Of a stretch of 64,000 bases of DNA, positions 45,601 through 52,575 are shown piece by piece. The stretch spans positions 224,501-288,500 of the forward strand of contig NZ_AXAY01000005.1 in NCBI RefSeq assembly GCF_000473045.1. The letters are read 5' to 3'. The notes beneath the pieces were generated by a model. That model did no database searches. It worked only from the letters and a program-made list of their open reading frames with translations, and was not told where the DNA came from. The stretch is from Bradyrhizobium sp. WSM3983 (GTDB lineage Bacteria; Pseudomonadota; Alphaproteobacteria; Rhizobiales; Xanthobacteraceae). The translations under genes and the position numbers were made by a program. Numbering within the stretch: position 1 is the first letter of the stretch; every line of letters begins with the position of its first letter.

Positions 45601-45694
45601 TGTCGGGATCGACCCGTTGACGCACGGCGGCCCCGCATTTGGAGCACCAGCTATCGTCCGGATTGATCGCCGACTGGCACGCGAAGCAATGCAT
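42638..45694 (-). CDS. Class III adenylate cyclase/AAA ATPase/TPR regulatory protein
   Basis: A 1018-residue multidomain protein. Residues 1-25 form a zinc ribbon (HCFACQ and CSKCGA). Residues about 34-210 are a class III nucleotide cyclase domain with the metal-binding Asp in LRADVIDSTVLV, the second in SKELGDGLSAVFG, and VRVGLHSGHVV. Residues about 230-600 are a STAND-like AAA ATPase with Walker A GDAGIGKS, Walker B ILLLEDLHW and an HEMVRQVTYESM end segment. The remaining 400 residues are TPR-like helical repeats. Such proteins are common in Bradyrhizobium and probably couple ligand or partner binding to cAMP synthesis. Activity and stimulus are unknown. Confidence 0.87.
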   Translation of the reverse strand: MHCFACQSAINPDDSWCSKCGAAVRQRVDPDSERRFVTILRADVIDSTVLVAELEPEEAVSRLEPALAAMRASVRQFGGIVSKELGDGLSAVFGAPIADDNHAPLACHAAIELVRRVASLGDPGLQVRVGLHSGHVVAYMVASEFSKVYEIGGAAQHLAARLEQVAEANQIYVSEACQKLADGHVRFEHLGGKSLRGFGQPVPVYRIVGASDLSSWRVRRARSVSRFVDRTTERDLLDRAAGQARASRQTVMLLGDAGIGKSRLAHEFAQKLRAEGWRLIDAECSPNLQGAPFSTLKQILLSAIDAAARDPGNPGDPRRDLFAIQQSALDAVLDVPIANPQWDELEPHARGRVISDASCAIIQNLASRQPTILLLEDLHWIDRASDVVVAAIASLAVPDLLVLLTSRPNGMPVWIARCHAEVVAMRPLDDDSGLEMLSDMLGSSETNADLKSRIISHTANVPLFIEEVCRGLKDSGTLRGEWGDLALVRPIDELGIPTSIQGVIAARLDRVSRQQRLVLQVAAALGPRSSEAVVRRVSQLPEDILQDCLASLDRAELLVRIDSDLENSLEFRHEMVRQVTYESMVEKVRESVHARVLAAFESDETWRDDPDSLCYHAVRAKDWPKAFNYGRSAAQKCLVRSAYAEAIDYFRTAMDSLDKTPLTRPRETNAIDLRMEARMAFAWSGRVAEWIDLGKEADQRASQIDDVGRKVAAMAVMAGGQNFYGTPAEAVILGEEVVGLAEESGNPGWRNLAQYNLGQAYFLAGRYREAEQTFARARAHLMEPEASAPFGTPPKYTLLLCCMMKSFTHTVMGELDTAEELQREAAAIADETSRPYDRVAAAYSGGWLMLGRGDPAAAASILEGGFVLAQKHGIRLFVPVLACHVGIAYLEQGLFDRARRMLAEAREEARAVGYTSAVLRSSIYLALAINQLGDVQAAQNMLREARNTARQQGFSGLEAEALFGEAVVTPPSSEENRTIILAALRATIAIASESGAKPLQQKAEAMLNGILAEDDQPT

Positions 45695-45973
45695 TCCTGC
45701 GCCTCAAAGGTCGCGGCCGGCCTGTCGATCAGAATCCGCGAACGGCTTTTGATGAGAATACCGATTGAGAACCACTTAGCAATCGGGCCCACTCCGCGTC
45801 GTTAGCTGGGCACAGCGCGGGTGGCGATCTGGACGAAACACAGTCCTGAGTGGTAGCGTCAAAAACCCGGCAAGGGGGCATATATTTCGGCAGCGCAAGG
45901 TTGGTCAAACCGACCGGCGTCGCGGAGTTGTATGTATTTTCGCAAAGCCAAAGACATATTGAGGGAAAAGGCG
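45695..45973. other. Divergent intergenic region
   Basis: About 280 bases between the cyclase gene and the hypothetical gene at 45974. It should contain both promoters. An AT-rich stretch lies around 45880-45890 (CATATATTTC). I see no repeat or strong palindrome. Two upstream ATGs (45932 and 45974) are in frame with the downstream gene. Confidence 0.35.
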
Positions 45974-46474
45974 ATGGGCTCGAGACCTTATAGAGGCAAG
46001 CCATTCAGAGATTTGATGAACAGCAACTACTACCCTCTGGCCAACATGAAGAAGAGCGTGGCCAAGCTGAAGGCATCGAAGGACATCGATCTGCAGACCT
46101 TGGAATACGGCCAGTACCATCTCATTCTTACGCCTGCCTCAAGGTGGCCGGAAGGAAGCGCCGAGCACTGGCACAAGGAGAAGGGCCGGGCCCGCGTCGA
46201 CCTCAGCGCCCAGCTGAACACGATCCCCCTGTCCAAGGATGAGCCCGGCGTGATCCCGCTGACGCGATGCGACCTGCTCGATGCCTGCGTCCGGAAGTGC
46301 TTCAACTCCGAGCCACCGATCCCGATGAAGACAAACATCGTCGTCCACGCGCCGGGTGATGCCTATGCAAACCGGCACGAGATCCGGCTGGAATGGGAGT
46401 ACAAGAAGGGCTCGGACAAGCCGACGCTGCTCCATCTGACGATGGTCTGCCCGCACCGACCGGAGAAGGGTTGA
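45974..46474 (+). CDS. Hypothetical basic protein
   Basis: A 166-residue soluble protein rich in Lys/Arg at the start (MGSRPYRGKPFRDLMNSNYY, then KKSVAKLKASKDIDLQ) with a beta-rich second half (TNIVVHAPGDAYANRHEIRL, then LLHLTMVCPHRPEKG). No signal peptide or known motif is recognised. GAGGGA lies seven bases before the ATG at 45974, preferred over 45932. A good terminator follows at 46513. It is monocistronic and divergent from the cyclase gene, whose product might regulate it. Confidence 0.65.
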   Translation: MGSRPYRGKPFRDLMNSNYYPLANMKKSVAKLKASKDIDLQTLEYGQYHLILTPASRWPEGSAEHWHKEKGRARVDLSAQLNTIPLSKDEPGVIPLTRCDLLDACVRKCFNSEPPIPMKTNIVVHAPGDAYANRHEIRLEWEYKKGSDKPTLLHLTMVCPHRPEKG

Positions 46475-46512
46475 GCCGGAGCTTGATCGCGGCACCATCA
46501 TTGATCTGAATG

Positions 46513-46546
46513 GCGCGGGCCGGCACTTTGCCTGCTCGCGCTTTTT
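46513..46546 (+). terminator. Rho-independent terminator
   Basis: GCGCGGGC and GCTCGCGC pair over eight bases (one wobble) around a 13-base loop, directly followed by TTTTT. It is 38 bases after the stop of the hypothetical gene. Confidence 0.75.
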
Positions 46547-46695
46547 GTTGCGTGTGTTGGAAGCACACCGCGGCCGCGTGTCTCCGCACCTCCTCCCGTC
46601 ATGGGCCTGTCGTACGAAGATGGTCCGCTGCCCCTGATTGCGTTTGCGAGTCGCCTTGTCGAAGCGGCCGCGAAACTCATGAGGAGGAGCGGCCG

Positions 46696-47733
46696 ATGCC
46701 GGTTGGATTGCTGGAAGTCGAAGGCACGATCGAGGTCAGCCAGTTCTGGCCGGAAGGACGGTCGGACGCCGATACCACCAAGGTCGTGGTGAACGTCGCC
46801 CCTGACGCGATCCGCTTCCGCAAGAACGAGTCATCGCCGTTCCAGCCGACCCAAATCTTCGACAATGCCAAGGTCAAGGGGCGGACCAACACGGCGCCGA
46901 TCAAGAACGGCAAGCTCACCATCCGTCTCCAGGGCATCGACGCCCCCGAGCTGCACTATATGCCGTCGGCGCTCTCGCCCGCCGAGAAGAAGGGCCTCAC
47001 AGACGCAAAGAAGCTGGCCTATCACGAGGTCACGCATTCCTACCGGCAGTTCCTCGGCGCGACGACGAGCAAGGCGCTGCATGATTTCCTCAGCAGCACT
47101 GGCGAAGCGACGCTCGCCTGCCGGGTGTTCACCCATGTCGACGCGCCGAACGAAGTGTTTGACACCTATGGACGGCTGGTCGGCGACATCGAGGTGACGG
47201 TCGCGGGCAAGAAGGTCGACATCAACCACTGGCTGGTCGAGCAGGGCTTTGCCTATCCGACGTTCTATTCCTCGATGAACGACGACGAGATCGAGGCCTT
47301 CCTCGCACTGACCAAGACCGCGCGCACGAAGAAGCTGCCGGTCTGGAAGAACCTCGCCAAAACCATTCCCGCCTTCAACTTCGACCTGCGCGAGCCCAAG
47401 AAGAACGAGACCGACGTGCTCGCCACCGACAAGGGCCCGGTGATCCTGCCAAAACTCTACCGCCGCTACACCAACTGGTCGGCGCGAAAAAAGGCCAAGA
47501 TCACGAGCCAGAATTTCCAGAAGTTTTTGGGCGAAGGCTCCAGCGGCAAGCCCGACACTTGTTACGAGATCAACGATTTCCTGGCGAACGGCGTGCACTC
47601 GGCGACGCCGAGGAATTTTGCGGAGTTCGTCGAAGGCGGCAAGACGATCAAGTTTCAGCCGGATGGGCTGGTGTTCGGCGAAGCGCCGTCGACGCTGGTG
47701 GGGGCGGACGGGAAGGTGATTACGGGGTTTTGA
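46696..47733 (+). CDS. Staphylococcal-nuclease-like (thermonuclease homologue) protein
   Basis: A 345-residue protein. Residues about 70-210 form an SNase OB-fold: LTIRLQGIDAPELHY (conserved Asp/Glu), VFDTYGRLVGDIEVTV containing the G-R of the active site, and INHWLVEQGFAYPTFY (N-x-x-L-V-x-x-G-x-A). The later 130 residues have no known domain and end GLVFGEAPSTLVGADGKVIT. No signal peptide is apparent from the ATG at 46696, chosen for GAGGAGG eight bases upstream. The last 74 bases are repeated at 48754-48827. Confidence 0.8.
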   Translation: MPVGLLEVEGTIEVSQFWPEGRSDADTTKVVVNVAPDAIRFRKNESSPFQPTQIFDNAKVKGRTNTAPIKNGKLTIRLQGIDAPELHYMPSALSPAEKKGLTDAKKLAYHEVTHSYRQFLGATTSKALHDFLSSTGEATLACRVFTHVDAPNEVFDTYGRLVGDIEVTVAGKKVDINHWLVEQGFAYPTFYSSMNDDEIEAFLALTKTARTKKLPVWKNLAKTIPAFNFDLREPKKNETDVLATDKGPVILPKLYRRYTNWSARKKAKITSQNFQKFLGEGSSGKPDTCYEINDFLANGVHSATPRNFAEFVEGGKTIKFQPDGLVFGEAPSTLVGADGKVITGF

Positions 47734-47835
47734 GCGGGACGGAAGACCGCTGGCACTTCGATCCGTTGCCCTAAGCGCTTATCGGTGACAAACAAAAATT
47801 GAACTGACCAAACCGATGAGCTTCAGCAACGAGGC

Positions 47836-48192
47836 TCATACGTCCGGCGGCCCGAGATCCGTCAGGAGAGCCGTTACAGTGGCGCGCAAGGAGGGCAGCA
47901 TGGTAGTGACGATCTCCCATACGCGTCCGTCATCAACAACAGCATAGCCGTGGATCAGGAGGTTGCGGAAGCTGACGATCTTGCGCAGGTTGGGTACTCG
48001 GTCGGCAAGGTCCGGAGCTTCTTTCGACAGTCGGTTCAGCGCCTCGCCGATGATCTCGAACTGCCGCTCCACTGCAGAACGGATCAGCGGGCTCGCCCGG
48101 TAATCTAAAACATCAAGGCCCGCAGTAAACGCTGTGATCGCTTCGGCAGCCTGCTGCACGTCCCATAAAAAGGCGCGCGGATCACGCTGCAT
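47836..48192 (-). CDS. hepT: HepT-type toxin (HEPN RNase, DUF86)
   Basis: A 118-residue all-helical HEPN protein with the catalytic RX4HXY motif as RNLLIHGY (about residue 75-82) and the family's SAVERQFEIIGEALNRL helix. In the MNT/HEPN (type VII) systems this RNase is neutralised when the partner nucleotidyltransferase AMPylates the Tyr of the motif. Its gene overlaps the 3' end of the antitoxin gene by 11 bases, the standard order and coupling. It lies between the two copies of the nuclease-gene tail. Confidence 0.92.
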   Translation of the reverse strand: MQRDPRAFLWDVQQAAEAITAFTAGLDVLDYRASPLIRSAVERQFEIIGEALNRLSKEAPDLADRVPNLRKIVSFRNLLIHGYAVVDDGRVWEIVTTMLPSLRATVTALLTDLGPPDV

Positions 48193-48493
48193 AGATCAAC
48201 TCTTTCGACTGGTTGATCGTTGCCCGCACATAGGGGTTTTTGAGGGCGGAAGATTCGATGAGATCGACGGGACGTCCGAGGACCCGTTCGAGGGCTTCGG
48301 CGAAGCCGACAAATTGGTCGAGCGGCGCCAGGTCGTTATTCCTGTCGAACTCGACGAGAAAATCCGCATCACTTCTTGCCGCATCGAAATCGGCAGCACG
48401 CGCTCCGGAACCGAACAGCTCGAGCCGCACCACGCCATAGTGATCACACAGCGCCCTTAGGGCGTCCCGATGCCTTTCGATCTCCACGTGCAT
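48182..48493 (-). CDS. mntA: MntA-type nucleotidyltransferase antitoxin
   Basis: A 103-residue minimal nucleotidyltransferase. It shows RLELFGSGARAADFDAARSD followed by AD, i.e. the GSx(n)DxD catalytic motif, and a third acidic position in VDLIES. It would transfer AMP to HepT and thereby inactivate it. It is the first gene of the pair on the minus strand. Codon use and GC are slightly below the flanking operons, as often for acquired toxin-antitoxin genes. Confidence 0.92.
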   Translation of the reverse strand: MHVEIERHRDALRALCDHYGVVRLELFGSGARAADFDAARSDADFLVEFDRNNDLAPLDQFVGFAEALERVLGRPVDLIESSALKNPYVRATINQSKELIYAA

Positions 48494-48682
48494 CTCAATC
48501 TCCTGCCGGCGCGGTTAGAATACATGTTGCAAATCATCCGATCAAAGCTTCGTTTGGATGTTCTTGATCGGCAAGGACAGGGCCGAAGCCAGGGCAGGCT
48601 GGTTTCCGGCTTACGGATATAGAGCCCAAAGCAAGGAAGGCCACCCCGGAGAGCGGCATTCTAAAACCTCATACACTCAGAG

Positions 48683-48733
48683 GGTTGCGGGGGTAGGATT
48701 TGAACCTATGAGCTTCAGGTTGTGAGGCTGACG
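48683..48733 (-). pseudogene. 3' half of an initiator-tRNA-like sequence
   Basis: Read on the minus strand, the segment contains an anticodon-arm-like stretch (CAGCCTCACAACCTGAA), a T-arm (TAGGTTCAAATCCTA) and an acceptor 3' strand CCCCCGCAAC, matching the 3' half of an alphaproteobacterial tRNA-fMet. The anticodon position reads CAC instead of CAT, and no matching 5' half (CGCGGGG...) follows. 48694-48733 is a direct repeat of 53408-53447 (36 of 40 identical). Confidence 0.65.
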
Positions 48734-48753
48734 CATAATCCTATCCGTAACTC

Positions 48754-48827
48754 CGGATGGGCTGGTGTTCGGGGAAGCCCCGTCGACGCTGGTGGGCGCG
48801 GATGGGAAGGTGATTACGGGGTTTTGA
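48754..48827 (+). pseudogene. Duplicated 3' tail of the SNase-like gene
   Basis: This 74-base segment matches the last 74 bases of the SNase-like gene (47660-47733) with four differences, all synonymous: both encode PDGLVFGEAPSTLVGADGKV then ITGF and stop. The upstream rest of the gene is absent here. It marks the right edge of the interval containing mntA/hepT. Confidence 0.85.
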
Positions 48828-48945
48828 GCGGACGGTCCACGAAACAACAACGGCCCACATGATGCAGGCGAGCGAGAGCCGGCCCGTCCCCTGATCATCG
48901 CGACGCGATGGTCGCTCGTATCCCCCGCGGTGAATGAAGCGGGAG

Positions 48946-48966
48946 GCGCCGGCAGGGCGCTTTTTT
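48946..48966 (+). terminator. Rho-independent terminator after the duplicated tail
   Basis: GCGCC-GGCAG-GGCGC followed by TTTTTT. It stands 119 bases after the stop codon of the duplicated nuclease tail; no terminator is seen after the intact gene at 47733. It may be the original terminator of that gene. Confidence 0.75.
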
Positions 48967-49166
48967 GCAGACCGGGAGCGCCGGAGAACCACATCTTAAA
49001 GAATTCTACCTAGTGATCGCTCGACCGGCCGATCGCGTTCCCCGACATTCGATTCCATCGATGCCCGCCCTCGGTCACTGCGCTGCGCATTGGTTCATTG
49101 ATTCTGCGCCCCGTTCGGGGGCCTGGTCATGAGTCATCGCGGGTCATCAATCGGAGACATTCGTTC

Positions 49167-51131
49167 ATGAAACGCCGTGACTTCCTGATCAGCGCATCCG
49201 CCGTCGGTTTTGCAGCGCCGGCCCTTTTCAGGGCGGCCGTGTTGCCGGCGCTGGCACAGGCCCAAGCACCCGCCGGGGCATCGATCGTGCGCGCGGCGAT
49301 TTTCCCGGCGATCGGCTTTTCGCGCGTCGGCAATGGCGATGAATGGTTCCTCGCGCCCGAGGTGCCTGGCCTGGTGAACGAGCCTGCGGGCGGGTTCAAA
49401 CAGGGACCGAACCGCATCAAGAAGCAGGTCCAGCGCTTTCGCGTGTACGGTTACGACGATCAGGGGCGCGTCGTTCGCGAGCTCGGCGAGGCCGACGGCC
49501 TGCGATGGACCGTGCACGTGGCAAACAGCAAGGCGGCCTGGTACGGCTATTCGAACGCGATGGACGGCGGCGACAAAGCTCCGGGCATTCCCGGCGCGTT
49601 GCGTAATGCCGCCATCGAGCCGGCCCGCCGCGAAGACATGCTGGTCATCGACGCGGGTCCGGTCCGGATCGACGGCGCTTCGAAGAACGCCGATGGCCAT
49701 GACGCGGCCTATCGCATGGCCGGCCGGTTCTGGAAGACCTTGCCGGTGACCCTCGGTCATCTGCGTACCGACGAGGCCGGGCGGCTCCTGGTTTTTCCTG
49801 CCGACGGCATCTCGAATTCCGCCCTGCCACAGAATCCGGTGCGCGACTTCACCAACAATGACGGATGGCACGACGACTGGTGTGACGGCTGGGTGAAGGC
49901 CAGCGTCAGGGTCGGCGGCACGGACATGGCCTGCGAGCCGGCTTGGGTCGTCTGCTGCGGTCCGAAATTCGCACCGCAGATCGAGCCGATCGTCAGTCTC
50001 TACGACGTGGCGCGGGAAGCGATGATCGCGTCCGGACACATGACGTCGCCGTCCGCCCCGGTGTCGTTTCGTCGCGATGTCCTTCCGATCCTGCGGCGCT
50101 CCGGCATGATGCAATGGATCGTGCAGGCCTCCTACCTCAGCAAGGCCTGGACCGATCTCGAAGATCTGTCCGACCCCGCCGTGGTCCAGTCGCTAGCGGA
50201 CCCCGCGGCGAAAGCGCGACCCGCGCGCGAAAAGGTTCTGGCCGGGTTCCGCAAGCCCGGCGGCGAAGACCGGCGCTCCGACGCGCTGCCGCCGATGCTC
50301 GGAGATGGCGTCAACTTCCCGGGAAGCCCGACCGGCTGGCTCGCGCTGACGCCGGCCCAATACGCGATCCTGAGCCACTGGGCCAAGGGCGAATTCACCG
50401 ACGACCTCAACGACGCCGCCGCCAACGCGGTCGAGAAACTCGACGACATGCCGTTGTCGCTCCGGCCGGAGGCGCTCACGCGTGCGGCGCTGGATGCGTG
50501 CTCGGGGGGTGCGTTCCATCCGGGCGTCGAGATCACGTGGCCGATCCGCCATGCCGCGCTGTATCGGACCGCGAAACAAACGTCGCTGCCATTCCGCATC
50601 GCGATCTCGACAAGGAAGAACCTTGTTCAGGACGTCGGATTGCAGCTCAATCCGCAAAATGTCTTCTCCGGTCATCCCGACCGGAAGGACGATGGCGCGC
50701 CGGTGGGGCCACAAGCGCCGGGCGATCTCACGCGATGGATGGGCGTTCCCTGGCAGGGCGATGCATTCAGCTGCCAGTCCGTGCTGACGGCCGAGGGTTT
50801 CCCGACGCCGGTGTGGTGGCCTGCGCTGCTTCCCGTCGACGTCCTGCCGGAGGGTTTCTACAAGCAGATGATGCGTGCCGATCTCTCGGCGGAGGAGCGG
50901 CTGCGCTTCTATCATTCGCGGGTAGCCTGGTCGCGCGGTGCGGCCGGCGTCGGCCTGCATGTCGAGGCCGGCTACACCGACGGGTTGCGGCGAATGATCG
51001 AGCTGTGGACGCAAATGGGGGTCGTCGTGCGCCGCACCGGACCGAAGGATCTCCCAGGCATTCCCAAGGACGTCTTTGTCGAAGTGCAGCGCGGTACGCT
51101 AGATATATCCGCGATCAAGAACCGCACCTGA
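49167..51131 (+). CDS. LodA-like cysteine tryptophylquinone oxidase (putative amino-acid/amine oxidase)
   Basis: A 654-residue protein. It starts with a twin-arginine signal (MKRRDFLISASAVGFAAPAL) and the LodA-family opening IVRAAIFPAIGFSRVGNGDE followed by WFLAPEVPG. Near residue 455 is LDACSGGAFHPGVEITWP, and near 540 MGVPWQGDAFSCQSV; the Cys of the first and the Trp of the second are the likely partners of the cysteine-tryptophylquinone cofactor, as established for Marinomonas LodA (L-lysine epsilon-oxidase) and GoxA. The product would be an H2O2-generating oxidase. Five bases downstream begins the flavoprotein gene required in such systems for cofactor formation. Substrate is unknown. A Tat signal is notable because LodA homologues often lack one. 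Confidence 0.8.
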   Translation: MKRRDFLISASAVGFAAPALFRAAVLPALAQAQAPAGASIVRAAIFPAIGFSRVGNGDEWFLAPEVPGLVNEPAGGFKQGPNRIKKQVQRFRVYGYDDQGRVVRELGEADGLRWTVHVANSKAAWYGYSNAMDGGDKAPGIPGALRNAAIEPARREDMLVIDAGPVRIDGASKNADGHDAAYRMAGRFWKTLPVTLGHLRTDEAGRLLVFPADGISNSALPQNPVRDFTNNDGWHDDWCDGWVKASVRVGGTDMACEPAWVVCCGPKFAPQIEPIVSLYDVAREAMIASGHMTSPSAPVSFRRDVLPILRRSGMMQWIVQASYLSKAWTDLEDLSDPAVVQSLADPAAKARPAREKVLAGFRKPGGEDRRSDALPPMLGDGVNFPGSPTGWLALTPAQYAILSHWAKGEFTDDLNDAAANAVEKLDDMPLSLRPEALTRAALDACSGGAFHPGVEITWPIRHAALYRTAKQTSLPFRIAISTRKNLVQDVGLQLNPQNVFSGHPDRKDDGAPVGPQAPGDLTRWMGVPWQGDAFSCQSVLTAEGFPTPVWWPALLPVDVLPEGFYKQMMRADLSAEERLRFYHSRVAWSRGAAGVGLHVEAGYTDGLRRMIELWTQMGVVVRRTGPKDLPGIPKDVFVEVQRGTLDISAIKNRT

Positions 51132-51135
51132 GCGT

Positions 51136-52242
51136 ATGCATCAGGTCGTGATTCTGGGCGCGGGAATGGCAGGGATGGCCTGTGCCCGCACCCTGTTGCG
51201 ACGGGGATGTCGTCCGCTCCTCGTTGCGCCCAGCCAGGACACGCCCAACCGTGGCGAAACCCTTTCATTTCGAGCCTCTCCCCATCTTGAGAGACTCGGC
51301 TGGCTTGGCCTGCTCGACGCGGAGACTGCGATCGCGTGTCAGGGGCGCTATTCGATATGGGGCAGCGCCACACTGCGACGGGATTCGTTTCACCAGGAGA
51401 GAGAGTCGGGCTGGCATATCGACCGGCAGCAGCTGGAGAGCCGCATGGCCAAGGCGCTCGATGCCGACGACGTCGCGCGGCACTACGCCAAGGCCCGCCG
51501 GCTCTCGCAAAGACCAGCCCACGTCGTTGTCGATCTAGCCGATGGCTCTTCGATAGAAGCGGCGTTCGTTGTCGATTGCTCCGGCCGCGCCGCGGTCACG
51601 GCCGACGGCGCAACACCGATGCGCCGCCTCGGCAAGCTCGTGGCCTGCTACGGCATTTTCGAGCTCGAGCAAGGTGTCGAAGCCATGCCCGCGACCCTCG
51701 TCGAGGCTGTGGAGGCGGGCTGGTGGTACATGTCCATGATGCCGGGCAATCGCATCCTGCTCTGCTTCTTCACGGATTCGGACCTGCTCCCGGCGGGACT
51801 GCGCAACGACGCCATTCTGTGGGCCGATATGGTTTCGCACACCCACGCGATCTCCGCACGCGTAGCGAGCCTCGGCATCGATCCGGCCGCGTGCCCGCAG
51901 CTGCAGTTTGCGCCGGCGAGCACCACCACGATGTCCAAGCTGATCGACCATCGCATCGTCCGGGCCGGCGACGCCGCGAGCGCGCTCGATCCGCTGGGAG
52001 CGAACGGCCTTGCCACGGCACTGTGGAGCGGCATTCGGGCTGCCGAGACGGTCGCCGGCGCCCTCGTGCGGGACAACACGGCATCCCGGCACTACGAACG
52101 GCAGTTTCTGGAGGGGATCGCATCCTATCTGATCACGCAGAGAGCAATCTATGCATCCGAGCGTCGCTTTCCCGGCGCGCCCTTCTGGCAACGGCGCAAC
52201 GACGCTCCGCTTCAGAACATCGCGTCTCCAGCCGGGGCGTGA
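51136..52242 (+). CDS. LodB-like FAD-dependent maturation protein
   Basis: A 368-residue flavoprotein of the tryptophan-halogenase/PHBH-like class. It has VVILGAGMAGMACARTLLRR (FAD Rossmann), an Arg-rich central strand set, VVDCSGRAAVTADG, and the GD motif variant RAGDAASALDPLGANGLATA. LodB and GoxB proteins catalyse post-translational formation of the cysteine tryptophylquinone in the neighbouring oxidase. The four-base gap to the LodA-like gene supports co-expression. No export signal, so cofactor formation would take place in the cytoplasm before Tat export of the folded oxidase, a logical fit. Confidence 0.82.
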   Translation: MHQVVILGAGMAGMACARTLLRRGCRPLLVAPSQDTPNRGETLSFRASPHLERLGWLGLLDAETAIACQGRYSIWGSATLRRDSFHQERESGWHIDRQQLESRMAKALDADDVARHYAKARRLSQRPAHVVVDLADGSSIEAAFVVDCSGRAAVTADGATPMRRLGKLVACYGIFELEQGVEAMPATLVEAVEAGWWYMSMMPGNRILLCFFTDSDLLPAGLRNDAILWADMVSHTHAISARVASLGIDPAACPQLQFAPASTTTMSKLIDHRIVRAGDAASALDPLGANGLATALWSGIRAAETVAGALVRDNTASRHYERQFLEGIASYLITQRAIYASERRFPGAPFWQRRNDAPLQNIASPAGA

Positions 52243-52257
52243 CGACACGCCAAAAAA

Positions 52258-52291
52258 GAACCCCGGCAATCGATTGAGATTGCCGGGGTTC
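52258..52291 (+). terminator. Terminator of the lodAB-like operon
   Basis: GAACCCCGGCAATC and GATTGCCGGGGTTC form a perfect 14-pair stem around GATTGA, followed by TTT. A second perfect hairpin (GTTGCGGG/CCCGCAAC, 52304-52321) follows at once. The A-rich stretch before the stem would let it work in both directions. Confidence 0.85.
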
Positions 52292-52426
52292 TTTACCAAC
52301 TTGGTTGCGGGGACCCGCAACAGACGCCCCCATAGACTGCCGCCATTGGTCATATCCTGCAGAATTTAATCTCTGATCGTTTCCGCTTTGCCCCCCCGAG
52401 ACCGGACATTGCAACGTTGCGTTCTA

Positions 52427-52455
52427 ATGTCCGTTTTAGGCCACTAGCGGAAGTG
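52427..52455. repeat. Imperfect hairpin repeat, GTCCG/CGGA type
   Basis: GTCCGTT (52430-52436) and AGCGGAAGT (52447-52455) are imperfectly inverted. It resembles the perfect hairpin at 53346-53374, and both sit in the AT-richer segment around the lipoprotein gene. Such TCCGCTT/AAGCGGA palindromes recur in rhizobial intergenic regions. Confidence 0.45.
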
Positions 52456-52575
52456 AATTCCTGCCAAGCTTCTCTCTTCTTAGCGGTCGGAGATGATTTA
52501 CCGATCCTTAGCTGCTTGTCTTGCACAACCAAAGGTCGTTGGCGCACCTGGAAAGCGGATTTCAGGGCATCGATT

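Larger units (their letters stand above)
48494..49166. other. Mosaic non-coding interval between the TA pair and the LodA-like gene
   Basis: This 673-base stretch holds, in order: about 190 bases without recognisable features, a degenerate tRNA fragment (48683-48733), the duplicated nuclease-gene tail (48754-48827), a terminator (48946-48966) and about 200 bases with the LodA promoter. No intact gene is visible. It looks like a junction of several rearrangements. Confidence 0.6.

Noticed and set aside
42596..45805. A 1069-codon plus-strand frame opposite the cyclase/AAA gene
   Set aside because: The minus-strand protein has zinc ribbon, cyclase, Walker A/B and TPR features throughout, so the plus-strand frame is a shadow.
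46601..46792. Small plus-strand frame starting before the SNase-like gene
   Set aside because: Most of it overlaps the SNase gene in another frame, the overlapping part is Ser/Arg-rich, and no ribosome-binding site is present.
52304..52321. GTTGCGGG/CCCGCAAC hairpin considered as another tRNA 3' end
   Set aside because: Only the first few bases resemble a tRNA acceptor; no T-arm or anticodon arm follows. It is a simple hairpin after the terminator.
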